A stretch of DNA of 64,000 nt from positions 1,627,655-1,691,654 of the forward strand of contig NZ_KB913024.1 of assembly GCF_000384035.1 (NCBI RefSeq), in the 5' to 3' direction. Position 1 is the first letter of the stretch, and each line of letters starts with the position of its first letter. The position numbers and the translations under genes were made by a program. This DNA is from Actinopolyspora mortivallis DSM 44261 (GTDB taxonomy: Bacteria > Actinomycetota > Actinomycetes > Mycobacteriales > Pseudonocardiaceae). Shown piece after piece: positions 1 through 8,542 of this stretch. Below the pieces are notes generated by a model that was not told the origin of the DNA, ran no database searches, and worked only from the letters and a program-made list of their open reading frames with translations.

Positions 1-706
1 TCCGCACCAGGTGCAGCGAGTCGAGGTAGTCCCGCAGGGGGAGGGGGCCGGGAGCCTGTTCGAGACCCACCGACGGGGTGATGGCGGGCAGTACGTGGTC
101 ACCCGTGAACACCAGACCGTTGTCCTCGTCGTGGAACACCACGTGTCCCCGAGTGTGTCCCGGAGTGCTCACCACACGGAGCGTGCGCTCGGCGAGGACG
201 AGTTCGGTGCCGTCACTGAGCCATTCGTCCGGTTGCTGCCAGTGGGGTCCGTGCTCCGGAGTCCCGGTGTCGAACTCCGCGCTCAGTTCGTCGAGTACGT
301 GCTCCGCCCCGCACTCGACCAGTTCCCGGCGTTGCCGTTCCAGGGGGATGTGGTCCCGGGCGCCGAGCCGTTCCAGGTTGGCCCGCTCACCCTCCCCGAG
401 CGCGACGTGGCAGCCGAGTTCCTCCCGCAGCGCGATCGCCTGGGTGTAGTGGTCACGGTGCGCGTGGGTGACCAGTATTCTGGTGATGTCCGCCGGACGC
501 GCCCCCAGTGTCTCCAGCGCCTCTCCCAGCAGCCGTCGGGACTCGGGCAGCGCCCAACCTCCGTCAACCAGGGCGATCCCTGCGGAGTCCCACAGTGCGT
601 ACACGTTGACGGCGCGCAGCCCGTCGCTGGGCATCGGCAGCGGTATCCGGTACACCCCGGGGGAGACCTCGTGGGCACCCGGGTGGGTCCATGCTGTGTC
701 GGACAC
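1..706 (-). CDS. MBL-fold metallo-hydrolase (C-terminus cut by window edge)
   Basis: Reading the minus strand gives a metallo-beta-lactamase-fold protein of at least 235 residues whose end lies beyond base 1. The metal-binding signature THAHRDH spans about residues 80-86, and a GHT-x-GH segment with a following TGDHVLP stretch marks the second half of the metal site. Proteins of this type hydrolyse thioesters, lactones or phosphodiesters; the substrate is not visible. GTG at 706 is chosen because GGAGG stands five bases before it; an in-frame ATG at 745 would add 13 residues. It diverges from a MerR gene, and the shared 230 bp region holds an operator-like repeat at 745-760, so MerR control is possible but unproven. 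Confidence 0.85.
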   Translation of the reverse strand, partial: MSDTAWTHPGAHEVSPGVYRIPLPMPSDGLRAVNVYALWDSAGIALVDGGWALPESRRLLGEALETLGARPADITRILVTHAHRDHYTQAIALREELGCHVALGEGERANLERLGARDHIPLERQRRELVECGAEHVLDELSAEFDTGTPEHGPHWQQPDEWLSDGTELVLAERTLRVVSTPGHTRGHVVFHDEDNGLVFTGDHVLPAITPSVGLEQAPGPLPLRDYLDSLHLVR

Positions 707-744
707 GAGCACCTCCGTGGGACGGACTTGATGGTCGGCAGGCA

Positions 745-760
745 TACCATACGGTCGGTA
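745..760. promoter_or_regulatory. Operator-like inverted repeat TACC-N8-GGTA
   Basis: TACC at 745-748 and GGTA at 757-760 form a perfect inverted repeat with an 8-base spacer, 39-54 bases upstream of the MBL hydrolase start. It could be the target of the divergent MerR protein or of a TetR protein. Its geometry equals that of the butyrolactone-island sites, but the core is short and a chance match is possible. Confidence 0.3.
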
Positions 761-938
761 GGTGATCGAGGGAGTGCGACGCACGTCACCGGACACGTGG
801 GCCGCCGCCGGGGCGACGGTGGGAGCTCGCCCGCGTCCGGGGCGAATATCCTGAGGGGACGACCGTGGATCGGCCACGGGTGGGGAGTCGAGACGGTTCG
901 GCCGGTCGACATCCGGTGAGCAGGAAAGGGGCGCGACC

Positions 939-1310
939 GTGTCCGGACACATGCGGATCGGCGAGGTCGCCGAGCGCACCGGTCTGTCGTTGCGCACCAT
1001 CCGCTACTACGAGGAAGTCGGGCTGGTGGTGCCGAGCGCGCGCAGCCAGGGCGGTTTCCGGCTCTACACCGAGCCGGACGTCGAACGGCTGAACATGATC
1101 AAACGGATGAAGCCGTTGGGCTTCCAGCTCGACCAGATGAGGGAACTACTGGAGATCCTCGACGACCGTGAACACGGTGAGCTCACGGAGCAGCGTCGCG
1201 ACAGACTCGAGGAGTTCCACACCTCGGTGCGGGAGCGCTGCACGAGTCTTCGTGCCGAGTTGCGCACGGCAGAGGACTTCGCGGACACACTGTGGCGACG
1301 TCTGCCGTGA
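939..1310 (+). CDS. MerR family transcriptional regulator
   Basis: A 123-residue protein with a typical MerR N-terminus: helix-turn-helix at about residues 6-25 (IGEVAERTGLSLRTIRYYEE), then the winged segment with the GFRLY motif, then a long dimerisation helix through about residue 110. No cysteine cluster follows the helix, so it is not an obvious metal sensor of the MerR/CueR type, and no large effector domain is present. GTG at 939 is preferred because an AGGAAAGGGG stretch precedes it; an internal ATG lies at 951. It diverges from the MBL-fold hydrolase, which is its most likely target. The gene ends just before a strong stem-loop shared with the convergent SulP gene. Confidence 0.9.
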   Translation: MSGHMRIGEVAERTGLSLRTIRYYEEVGLVVPSARSQGGFRLYTEPDVERLNMIKRMKPLGFQLDQMRELLEILDDREHGELTEQRRDRLEEFHTSVRERCTSLRAELRTAEDFADTLWRRLP

Positions 1311-1364
1311 ACGTTCCGCCCCGGTCGGGGCGAACGCCGCGGCGCAGGCCCGGTGCGTGATGAG

Positions 1365-1398
1365 CTCCGCCGGGTGTCCCGCGGGACACCCGGCGGAG
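1365..1398. terminator. Bidirectional terminator-like stem-loop
   Basis: Perfect 16-bp arms at 1365-1380 and 1383-1398 with a minimal loop lie between the convergent merR-like and SulP genes. There is no T-tract, as is common for actinobacterial intrinsic terminators. Confidence 0.75.
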
Positions 1399-1453
1399 GC
1401 GGAAAGACCTCCCGCCCGGTGACGTGGTCGCCCCCCGGGGAGGCGCTTGGGTT

Positions 1454-2941
1454 CTAGTGTCCGCCCCCCAGTTGGCCGGCCAGTGCCTGGTGGCGTCGTT
1501 TGCTGGGCTCGTTCATGCCGTTGATGGTGACCGTGGTCCCGCGTTGACGGTACTTGGTCTCGATGGCGTCCAGCGCGGCCACGGTGGAGGCGTCCCAGAT
1601 GTGGGCTCCCGACAGGTCGATGACCACGGTGCCGGGATCACCGGCGTAGTCGAACTGGAACACCAGGTCGTTGCTGGAGGCGAAGAACAGCTGACCGGTC
1701 ACCCGGTAGATCTTGGTGGTGCCGTCCGGGTCGAGGACACTGTCGACGGTGACCAGGTGGGCCACCCGCTGGGCGAACATGACGATGGCCATGACCACCC
1801 CGACCACGACGCCGATGGCGAGGTTGTGCGTGGCCACGGTGACCCCCACGGTCACCAGCATGACGGCCGTTTCGCTCTTCGGCATCCTGCGCAGGGTTCG
1901 TGGCTGGATGCTGTGCCAGTCGAAGGTGCCGATCGAAACCATGATCATCACTCCGACCAGCGCCGCCATGGGAATGATTGCCACGACCGGCCCCAGCGCC
2001 AGTACGAGGACCAGCAGGAACACCCCGGCCAGGAACGTGGACAGTCGGGTGCGGGCGCCGCTGGACTTCACGTTGATCATGGTCTGGCCGATCATGGCGC
2101 ACCCACCCATGCCGCCGAAGAAGCCGGTGACGATGTTGGCCAGTCCCTGCCCCCAGGACTCGCGGGTCTTGTTGGAGTGCTCGTCAGTGATGTCGTCGAC
2201 CAGTTTGGCTGTCATCAGCGACTCCATGAGCCCCACCAGGGCCATGCCCACCGCGTACGGGGCGATGACACGTAGGGTCTCGAAGGTGAGCGGCACGGAG
2301 GGAAGGCCGGGAACCGGCAGAGTGTGGGGGAGTTCTCCCTGGTCGCCGACGGTCGGCACGGTTATTCCCGCGATCACGGTGACGGCGGTCAGCGCCACGA
2401 TCGCGACCAGGGGCGCGGGAACCGCGGTGGTCAGGCGGGGCAGGCCGATCATGATGACCAGTCCTGCCGCGACCAGCGCGTAGACACTCCACGGGACACC
2501 GGTCAGGTACGGCAGTTGCGCGAGGAGGATCAGAACGGCCAGTGCGTTGACGAAGCCGACCATCACGCTGCGCGGCAGGAAGCGCATCAACCGTGCGACC
2601 CCGAGCAGCGCCAGCAGCGCCTGGAGGGCTCCGCCGAGCAGGACGGTGGCTATCAGGTAGTCCGTGCCGTACTCGTGGACCACGGGGATCAGCACCAGTG
2701 CGATCGCTCCGGTGGCCCCCGAGATCATGGCGCGGCGTCCCCCGGCGACCGAGATGGTCACGGCCATGACGAACGAGGCGAACAGGCCGACCCTGGGGTC
2801 GACTCCGGCGATGATGGAGAACGAGATCGCTTCGGGGATCAGGGCGAGTGCTACGACGAGACCGGCCAGGGCCTCGGTGCGCAGCACCCGGAAGGACAGC
2901 CAGTGGGGACGAGAACGCGTCAGGTCAGGTCGCGACATCAT
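1454..2941 (-). CDS. SulP family inorganic anion transporter
   Basis: About 495 residues. Ten or more hydrophobic segments begin around residue 25 with the SulP signature region ([24 protein letters not shown]), followed by a cytoplasmic STAS domain at about residues 395-480. SulP proteins carry sulfate, bicarbonate or other anions across the cytoplasmic membrane; the substrate cannot be told from sequence, and bicarbonate and sulfate are both plausible. The start is uncertain: two adjacent ATG codons at 2941 and 2938 follow an AAAGAAG stretch, while an in-frame TTG at 2971 would add 10 residues. It converges with the MerR gene, and its promoter should lie in the 200 bp up to the macro-domain gene. 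Confidence 0.92.
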   Translation of the reverse strand: MMSRPDLTRSRPHWLSFRVLRTEALAGLVVALALIPEAISFSIIAGVDPRVGLFASFVMAVTISVAGGRRAMISGATGAIALVLIPVVHEYGTDYLIATVLLGGALQALLALLGVARLMRFLPRSVMVGFVNALAVLILLAQLPYLTGVPWSVYALVAAGLVIMIGLPRLTTAVPAPLVAIVALTAVTVIAGITVPTVGDQGELPHTLPVPGLPSVPLTFETLRVIAPYAVGMALVGLMESLMTAKLVDDITDEHSNKTRESWGQGLANIVTGFFGGMGGCAMIGQTMINVKSSGARTRLSTFLAGVFLLVLVLALGPVVAIIPMAALVGVMIMVSIGTFDWHSIQPRTLRRMPKSETAVMLVTVGVTVATHNLAIGVVVGVVMAIVMFAQRVAHLVTVDSVLDPDGTTKIYRVTGQLFFASSNDLVFQFDYAGDPGTVVIDLSGAHIWDASTVAALDAIETKYRQRGTTVTINGMNEPSKRRHQALAGQLGGGH

Positions 2942-3141
2942 CTTCTTTCGTGCGATGCGGAAAGCGGTCAAACGAAAACGGGCGGAGCCACACCGACGGG
3001 GCTCACGCGAACCCGTCAGACTCTACCCTCACGTAAGGGCAGGGATGCGGGAAATGTGACGCAACTCGGTCTGTGATCCACGTTGTCCCGTCGGCGGAGA
3101 CGCTGGTGACACACGGGCGGAGTCCGCACGTTCCTCCGAGG

Positions 3142-3654
3142 TCAGTCCCTGCCGAGCACCTCGGCGAAGACGCTTCTGGTCCGTTCGTCGAACAGCACGA
3201 AGCGGACGAGTTCCACGGCAGAGTCGGCGGCGCGCACCTCCGCCGTGGCGATCTCGGCGGCCGCCTCCACCGGATAGCGGTAGACCCCGGTGGAAACGGC
3301 GGGGAAGGCCACGCTTCGCGCTCCCAGCGAGTCGGCCACCCACAGGGACTCCCGGTAGCACGAGGCGAGGGCGGCGGAGCGGTCCTCGGAGGCCGAGTAG
3401 GTCGGCCCCACGGTGTGAATCACCCACTGGGCCGGCAGCTCACCCGCCGTGGTCGCCACGGCGGATCCCACCGGAAGTCCGTCCGGGTAGTCCGTGGCAC
3501 GCAGCCTCCGGCAGGCCTCCAGGATCTCCTTGCCTCCCCGGCGGTGGATGGCACCGTCCACGCCACCCCCACCCAACAGACTCGTGTTGGCCGCGTTGAC
3601 CACCGCGTCCACGTGTTGTTCGGTGATGTCGCCCTGTACCGCTTCGATCCGCAT
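3142..3654 (-). CDS. Macro domain protein (O-acetyl-ADP-ribose deacetylase-like)
   Basis: A 170-residue single macro domain. It has the ADP-ribose-binding elements QGDIT (about residues 7-11), VVNAANTSLLGGGGVDGAIH (20-40) and the distal loop VSTGVYRYP. These match the MacroD-type family, which removes acetyl from O-acetyl-ADP-ribose and ADP-ribose from protein acidic residues. The start at 3654 is chosen because the domain begins immediately and GGGGAC directly precedes it; the reading frame stays open far upstream but only as a shadow of the transporter gene. The protein is cytosolic. The neighbouring transporter on the same strand gives no functional hint. Confidence 0.92.
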   Translation of the reverse strand: MRIEAVQGDITEQHVDAVVNAANTSLLGGGGVDGAIHRRGGKEILEACRRLRATDYPDGLPVGSAVATTAGELPAQWVIHTVGPTYSASEDRSAALASCYRESLWVADSLGARSVAFPAVSTGVYRYPVEAAAEIATAEVRAADSAVELVRFVLFDERTRSVFAEVLGRD

Positions 3655-3704
3655 GTCCCCATTCTGCGGCGCGTCGCGGACCGGGGGAGGTTCCCGCCTC
3701 CGCC

Positions 3705-4421
3705 TCAGCCCAGAGCCTTGAACAACAGGGAGAGCGCGCTGAACGCGGCGAGTCCGAGCAGTGCGGGCCTGGTGCCTCCCCGGTCCAGCGGTCGGCGGAG
3801 CGGTCCGGAGAGCACGAATCCGAGCATGGCGAAGGGGAAGAGTACCGCGGCGGCCAGCAGTTGTTGGGGCTGTACCTGTCCGGAGAGCAGCAGCGCCCCC
3901 AGTGACAGCAGTGAGCCGAGGGCGAAGTAGGCGCTGAGCGTGCTGCGTACGGTGGGACCGGTGTTGTGTTGGTACACCAGCGCCATCGGTGGTCCCCCCA
4001 CCGCCGCCGCGGTACCGAAGACCCCGCTGAACACCCCGGCCGTGAACAGTGTCGACGGAACGGGACGGGGGCGCCAGGTCAGCAGCGACAGCCCGACGGA
4101 GACGAGTACCACCACCCCGATCAGCACAGCCAGCCACCTGCTCGGCAACAGCGCCAAGGCGGCCACGCCGAGAACGGTGCCGGGGACTCTGCCGACCAGG
4201 GCCCAACGCACCCCACGCCAGTCGGCCTGCCCTCGTTCGCGCACCAGGGGGAGCACGGCGAAGGCCGAGGCGGTGACCAGCAGGGGCACCGGCACGAGTA
4301 CGGGATCGGCGATGGCCAGCAGCGGAGCGGCGATCAGATTCATACCGAATCCGACGGAGCCCTGCACCACGGCCCCACCGAGCACGATCGTGCCCGCCAG
4401 CAACAGCATCCAGATGTCCAC
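3705..4421 (-). CDS. TauE/SafE family sulfite exporter-like membrane protein
   Basis: A 238-residue membrane protein of about eight hydrophobic segments. The two half-repeats each start with a GxxxGF/GxFG-type motif (QGSVGFGMNLIAAPLL near the N-terminus; GVFSGVFGTAAAVGGPPMAL in the middle), diagnostic of TauE/SafE (formerly DUF81). Members export sulfite, sulfoacetate or related organic anions; the substrate here is unknown. GTG at 4421 is chosen because GAGG stands eight bases before it and the first hydrophobic segment follows at once. It is shorter than many family members (about 250 residues) but complete. The stop lies 50 bases before the macro-domain start, so co-transcription is possible. 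Confidence 0.88.
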   Translation of the reverse strand: MDIWMLLLAGTIVLGGAVVQGSVGFGMNLIAAPLLAIADPVLVPVPLLVTASAFAVLPLVRERGQADWRGVRWALVGRVPGTVLGVAALALLPSRWLAVLIGVVVLVSVGLSLLTWRPRPVPSTLFTAGVFSGVFGTAAAVGGPPMALVYQHNTGPTVRSTLSAYFALGSLLSLGALLLSGQVQPQQLLAAAVLFPFAMLGFVLSGPLRRPLDRGGTRPALLGLAAFSALSLLFKALG

Positions 4422-5072
4422 GTGGTTCCTCGCTCGATCTCGGGTGTTGCGAACTCTCCGAGTCAACTCCCCGGCGGGAGCTGGGGACCACCACGAGTGG
4501 GTGGATGTGTGGGTGAGGTCACCGGGGGATCGGAAAAACCGAGAACGCGTGCCCGTCTACTTCGCCAGAGGCCGAACGGGTGATTCTTCGGGCCCGTCAG
4601 TGACGAACGCTACACTCCTGGCCCGTAACGCCGGGCGATGGTGACTCGTCCCGGCGTCGAGGGACGCGACGGACCTTTCGTGCGAAAGCGGCGAACGACG
4701 AATTCCCAGTACAGCCGCTGTTCGTCACGGTTCCGTCCCGCCGTGGGCGAAGAGGGAGGGAGGCGGCCGTGACGTTCCCGGCCTCCCGGATCGTGCGACG
4801 GATATCACCGGAATGACGCAACGGCTTTGTCAGCTTGTACTGCCAATGCGGCGTGACCTGGGGTTTCTCTGGAAGAGGGCGGAACCCTGACCTCGCTTAC
4901 TACTCCGTTCGGAGCAGTACCGTTGCTACCAACGGAGGTGTTTCCCCTTGGTTGGCGTCCGTACGTTGCTCGCTCGTGGCACGAATCGTGCTCGCGGTGG
5001 GGCGAGCTCGCCCCTGAGGGGTGGCGCGATCCGCCGTGACCGACGTCGACAGAAGGAAAACCTGAGGCCGAC
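4422..5072. other. Long intergenic leader upstream of MTHFR-like gene
   Basis: No convincing gene was found in these 651 bases. The last 160 bases carry several self-complementary elements: CCGTT/AACGG at 4920-4935, GCACGA/TCGTGC at 4979-4991 and a perfect 16-bp palindrome at 4999-5014. The last ends 58 bases before the MTHFR-like start. A structured 5' leader or protein-binding sites are possible; no known riboswitch consensus was recognised. Confidence 0.4.
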
Positions 5073-5960
5073 ATGGAAACGATCGCACTCGAACTGGTAC
5101 CGCCGGACCAGGACGGCGGTGTGGAGAGCGCAGTTGAGGAAGGCCGCAAGGTGGCCGAGAGCTGCCGCACGTCCGGGCTCGGGGACCGCATCCAGCACCT
5201 GATGATCCCCGGTCTGATCGCCGAGGACGACGATCGTCCGGTCGAGATCAAGCAGAAGATGGACACGCTCGACTTCTGGCACACCGTCCGGCCGGAGATC
5301 GGTGACGTGAAGGGGTTGTGTACCCAGGTCACCGCCTTCCACAACAGGGAGGAGCTGGGCGAGCGGCTGAGCTCCCTGCGCAACGCGGGGATGGAAGGGA
5401 TCGCCTTCGTGGGCGTCCCGCGCAACATGAACGACGGGGAAGGCCCGGGTATGGCTCCCACGGACGCCCTGGCCGAGTTCAAGGACCTGGTGCCCAACCG
5501 GGGCGTGATTCTGATCCCGACCCGTGAGGGAGAGCACGGCCGGTTCAACTTCAAATGCGAGCGGGGCGCCACCTACGGCATGACCCAGCTGCTGTACTCG
5601 GACTCCATCGTGGGCTTCCTCAAGGAGTTCGCGCAGCAGACCCCGCACCGTCCCGAGATCCTGCTCTCGTTCGGGTTCGTCCCGGGGGCCGAGAGCAAGG
5701 CCAAACTCATCGACTGGCTCATCCAGGATCCGGGTAACCCCGTGGTCGAGCAGGAACAGGAGTTCGTGGCCAGGCTCGCCGAGAAGTCCTTCGAGGAACG
5801 CAAGCGTCAGTTGGTCGATCTCTACAAGCGGGTCATCGACGGGGTGCACGACCTCGGGTTCCCGTTGAGCGTCCATCTGGAGGCGCCGTACGGTAACTCC
5901 AAGCCCGCCTTCGAGACCTTCGCGGAGATGCTGGACTACTGGTCGCCGAAGAACGCGTGA
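5073..5960 (+). CDS. Methylenetetrahydrofolate reductase-like protein, non-canonical actinobacterial type
   Basis: A 295-residue soluble protein that reads as a TIM-barrel MTHFR-type fold but lacks the usual MetF N-terminal signature. Segments such as HTVRPEIGDVKGLCTQVTAF, GMEGIAFVGVPR and LSFGFVPGAESKAKLIDWL resemble the roughly 300-residue mycobacterial protein Rv2172c, reported as a flavin-independent 5,10-methylene-THF reductase. If so, it supplies 5-methyl-THF for methionine synthesis. The ATG at 5073 follows GAGG by five bases. It stands alone, between a long structured leader and a strong terminator, so it is probably monocistronic. The family match rests on memory of the sequence, and a methylene-H4MPT reductase-like role is the main alternative. 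Confidence 0.7.
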   Translation: METIALELVPPDQDGGVESAVEEGRKVAESCRTSGLGDRIQHLMIPGLIAEDDDRPVEIKQKMDTLDFWHTVRPEIGDVKGLCTQVTAFHNREELGERLSSLRNAGMEGIAFVGVPRNMNDGEGPGMAPTDALAEFKDLVPNRGVILIPTREGEHGRFNFKCERGATYGMTQLLYSDSIVGFLKEFAQQTPHRPEILLSFGFVPGAESKAKLIDWLIQDPGNPVVEQEQEFVARLAEKSFEERKRQLVDLYKRVIDGVHDLGFPLSVHLEAPYGNSKPAFETFAEMLDYWSPKNA

Positions 5961-5972
5961 CCGGTCGGTTGA

Positions 5973-6010
5973 CGCGGCCGGTGGACGAGACCCCTCGTTC
6001 ACCGGCCGCG
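5973..6010. terminator. Bidirectional terminator between convergent genes
   Basis: A 17-bp stem (5973-5989 with 5994-6010, one G-T pair) closed by a four-base loop separates the MTHFR-like gene from the convergent FNT gene. Confidence 0.8.
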
Positions 6011-6050
6011 CCGGTCCGTCTCTCCGGCGACACCGCCGGACGGGGTGGAC

Positions 6051-6881
6051 TCAGATGTGCCGCCACTCCCGGATACGGGCGTAGCCGCGGATCAACCGCA
6101 GCGCGGTGGTGATTCCGACACCGCCGATGATGTTGCCGCCAAGCGCCCATCCGAGCCAGGTGATCCACTCCAGGTACCCGTAGTCGGCCCCCGCGTGGAT
6201 CCCCCCGAAGATCAGCAGGGAGTCGAGGACCGAGTGGTGCATCCCGGTCCCCACGATCAGGAAGCCGGTCAGGGCGCTGGCCGTGAGCTTGGCCATGTCG
6301 TTGTCCGTGCCGTTGTGCATCCTGGTCATGAGCGTGATGGAACTGCCGGCCAGGATGGCCAGGCACAGGTTCTGGGGGGAGGGTGGTGCGTGGGCGAACT
6401 TGCCCCCCATCTCCACGGCCGTCGTGCGTAGTTCGGGGAAGGCCGTGATGACCACGAACATCAACGCCCACCCGCCGAGCAGGTTCCCGGCCAGGGTCCC
6501 GCTCCAGAAACGTGCCAGTCGACGCCAACTGGCCTGGCGAGCGGTGACCACCACGATGGGAACCAGGAAGCCCTCGGTGAACAGTTCCGCGTGCCCGAGC
6601 AGCAGCGCGATCAACGCTATCGAGAAGGCCAGGCCCGCCAGCAGTGAACTGCCGGTGCTCTGTTCCACGGTCAACAGGGCGAGCACGCCCAGTGCCACTT
6701 CCACACCGGCGACCAGCGCGGTCGCCAACAACTGGGGCCACGTTCGATAGAGGCGCGGCCGCCCCTTCGCGATGATGCGATCAATGGCCTGGTCCACCTC
6801 GTTCTCGCGCGGTCGTTGTCGACCTTCGGGCGCGTGTGGGGTGACAACGTGTTTGGGGTGCTCAACCTGCTTGGTAACCAC
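6051..6881 (-). CDS. Formate/nitrite transporter (FNT) family channel
   Basis: A 276-residue protein with a basic, soluble N-terminal stretch of about 50 residues followed by six hydrophobic segments. The motif GHAELFTEGF (about residues 115-124) corresponds to the FNT GxELFTxN region, and GTGMHHSVLDS and GGNIIGGVG match the later pore segments. Family members pass small monovalent anions such as formate, nitrite or hydrosulfide through a pentameric pore. GTG at 6881 follows an AGGTAGGTC stretch. The long N-terminus is more like the YfdC branch than FocA. The substrate is not decidable, though a nitrate/nitrite transporter lies 7 kb away. Confidence 0.85.
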   Translation of the reverse strand: MVTKQVEHPKHVVTPHAPEGRQRPRENEVDQAIDRIIAKGRPRLYRTWPQLLATALVAGVEVALGVLALLTVEQSTGSSLLAGLAFSIALIALLLGHAELFTEGFLVPIVVVTARQASWRRLARFWSGTLAGNLLGGWALMFVVITAFPELRTTAVEMGGKFAHAPPSPQNLCLAILAGSSITLMTRMHNGTDNDMAKLTASALTGFLIVGTGMHHSVLDSLLIFGGIHAGADYGYLEWITWLGWALGGNIIGGVGITTALRLIRGYARIREWRHI

Positions 6882-7358
6882 GACCTACCTGTGCTTGTAT
6901 CGCTGGTGCAATGACTGGATTTCCCCGGGTGTTTCGGCCTCGGTCGCCGCGCGGCCGAGCTTCTCCGCAGCCGGTCCCGGGGAAGAACTCTGGACCGGTG
7001 GAGGACGCTGCTCCAACCGCGATGCGCAAGTGTCGCAAAGCCGATATTCCGGGCAGAAGACCCGGTAGGCCAAACGAGTGAAAAGGCGGGTGTTAGGGGA
7101 GATCCCCGACAGGGCACGTGCCCGTGCTGTCGGGGCTGACTGCCCAGGATACGGGCCGTTCCGTGGAGGTCGCACCGCCGGTGAGAACGAGGTCACCCGC
7201 CAGGGCGGATCCCCCGTCGTGGAGCCGCTTGCTCCGGTTCCGGTGCGGAGGCGGGCAACAGTGGAACGGACGGACCGTTCGGGGTCCGTGCCCGGACGGC
7301 TATCGGAATTCCACGAACGGTCGTTCTCCGGGCGAAGGGCGACTCCACCGTCGCCGGT
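6882..7358. other. Intergenic region with one hairpin
   Basis: No gene was recognised in these 477 bases. They form the upstream region of the FNT gene and the downstream region of the small membrane protein. The one clear structure is the stem-loop at 7104-7135. Confidence 0.4.
7104..7135. terminator. Stem-loop, possible terminator of the small membrane gene
   Basis: CCCCGACA plus GCACG on the left pair with CGTGC plus TGTCGGGG on the right across a four-base loop, with a two-base bulge. It lies downstream of the minus-strand gene ending at 7359 and about 220 bases upstream of the FNT start. Confidence 0.5.
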
Positions 7359-7622
7359 TCACTCCGCCCTCCCGGCTCTCCTCGGGGCGAAGGGGGTTTT
7401 CCCCTCCGAGCGACGCAGCCACAGCACGCCCCCGAGTTGGACGAGCACGGCCGCCGCGAGCAGCCCCACGGCCACGACCCCGTACACCGACCATCCGAGC
7501 AGGGTGAACACCACCAGTCCCACCACGAGGAACACGGCACTGCGGGCGCACACGAACGTGAGTCGTCGGGAGTTCAACGCCGTTTCCTCACTCGGGGTCG
7601 GTGGCCTCGTCTCGGTAGGCAA
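7359..7622 (-). CDS. Small two-helix membrane protein
   Basis: An 87-residue product with a polar N-terminus, two hydrophobic segments at about residues 28-45 and 48-68, and a basic C-terminal tail, arranged like many small actinobacterial inner-membrane proteins. No family was recognised. The TTG at 7622 is preceded at a suitable distance by an AGGGGTAGG stretch; an ATG four bases upstream is in another frame. The gene ends about 45 bases from the methyltransferase stop and points the same way. The membrane topology and ribosome-binding site support it, but the assignment as a real gene is moderate. Confidence 0.5.
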   Translation of the reverse strand: MPTETRPPTPSEETALNSRRLTFVCARSAVFLVVGLVVFTLLGWSVYGVVAVGLLAAAVLVQLGGVLWLRRSEGKTPFAPRRAGRAE

Positions 7623-7666
7623 GCATACCTACCCCTCTTGAGCCGGCGGGATGTCCGCGGGGTTTC

Positions 7667-8542
7667 TCAGCGGGTCTCAGCGGCCAGCACCCGTACCCGG
7701 TCCGCGGAGGAGGGGCTGCCCGTGAGGACACCGGGAAAGTCCGAGGGGTGGTGGACGGTCACCCTGTCGAACCCCGTCGCGCGCAGCGCCGCCCGCGCCC
7801 GGGTGGAGTCCGTGAAGTGGAAGTGCACTCCGCTGCGCACGAACATGCCGAGCAGCCGTGCCCCGAACGCCTCGGCCGGGCCACGTCTGTCCGTGGAGAC
7901 GTGGAGATCGCTCAGGTAGAGACCCTCTCGGAAGGGGCGCAGGGCAGCGTGAACCCGGGACCACAACTCACCCACCGCCTCCGCGGACAGATAGTTGAGC
8001 AGTCCCTCGCTGACCACTGCCAGCCCGCTGCCTCGTGCGAAGTGACGCAGCACGGTGGTGAAGTCCTCCTGATCGCGCCCACCCAGGACGTCGAGGGACT
8101 CGACCCGGTGGTTCGGGCCGAGCGTCCCCGCCCGCCGCAGGGCGGTGTACTTCCGGGCGGCCATGGCGGGCAGGTCTGTCTCGACATAGGTGATCTCCGT
8201 TCCGTAGTGGCGGGCGAACTCCAGGCCACGGGGTGACAGCCCCGCGGCCAGTTCGAGCACTCCCCGGACACGTCCGGACTCGATCGCCGTGGACAGCAGA
8301 CGGTCGATCAGCCGGTGCCTCGCCAGCAGAACGTCCTCCAGCACCGGGCCACCGAGCATCCGGCCGAGCGCCGTGCCGGGACGCATCGCGTGGTAGTAGG
8401 CCTTTCCACGGGTGGTGGCGAGGTACCCGGGGCCGAGGCCGTTGTGGACCCACACGTAACCGGTGTAGTACGCGGTGGGGCTGATCGACTCGGAGCCGTG
8501 GTGTGTTCTGCGAGTCCGCATGGTCTCATCGTGGACCACCAC
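7667..8542 (-). CDS. SAM-dependent methyltransferase, leucine-carboxyl-methyltransferase-like
   Basis: A 291-residue class I methyltransferase. The SAM-binding loop reads VLELAAGLSPRG (about residues 93-104), followed by the acidic strand-2 end VETDLP and a GLLNYL segment typical of the LCMT/Ppm1 branch. In actinomycetes such proteins methylate small molecules or carboxylates; the substrate is unknown. GTG at 8542 is preferred because GGAGAG precedes it; an internal ATG at 8521 would remove seven residues. It diverges from the butyrolactone receptor across a 385 bp region with an operator-like site, so quorum control is possible. It could equally be unrelated to the island. Confidence 0.82.
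   Translation of the reverse strand: MVVHDETMRTRRTHHGSESISPTAYYTGYVWVHNGLGPGYLATTRGKAYYHAMRPGTALGRMLGGPVLEDVLLARHRLIDRLLSTAIESGRVRGVLELAAGLSPRGLEFARHYGTEITYVETDLPAMAARKYTALRRAGTLGPNHRVESLDVLGGRDQEDFTTVLRHFARGSGLAVVSEGLLNYLSAEAVGELWSRVHAALRPFREGLYLSDLHVSTDRRGPAEAFGARLLGMFVRSGVHFHFTDSTRARAALRATGFDRVTVHHPSDFPGVLTGSPSSADRVRVLAAETR

Noticed and set aside
11-919. 302-residue plus-strand reading frame at the left end
   Set aside because: It is a shadow of the minus-strand MBL hydrolase, which has the HxHxDH motif and a ribosome-binding site. The plus frame has no family resemblance and runs through the divergent promoter.
3655-4494. N-terminal extension of the macro-domain protein to 450 residues
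   Set aside because: The extension is Arg/Gly-rich and antiparallel in phase to the TauE-like membrane protein in the same region. The macro domain starts cleanly at 3654.
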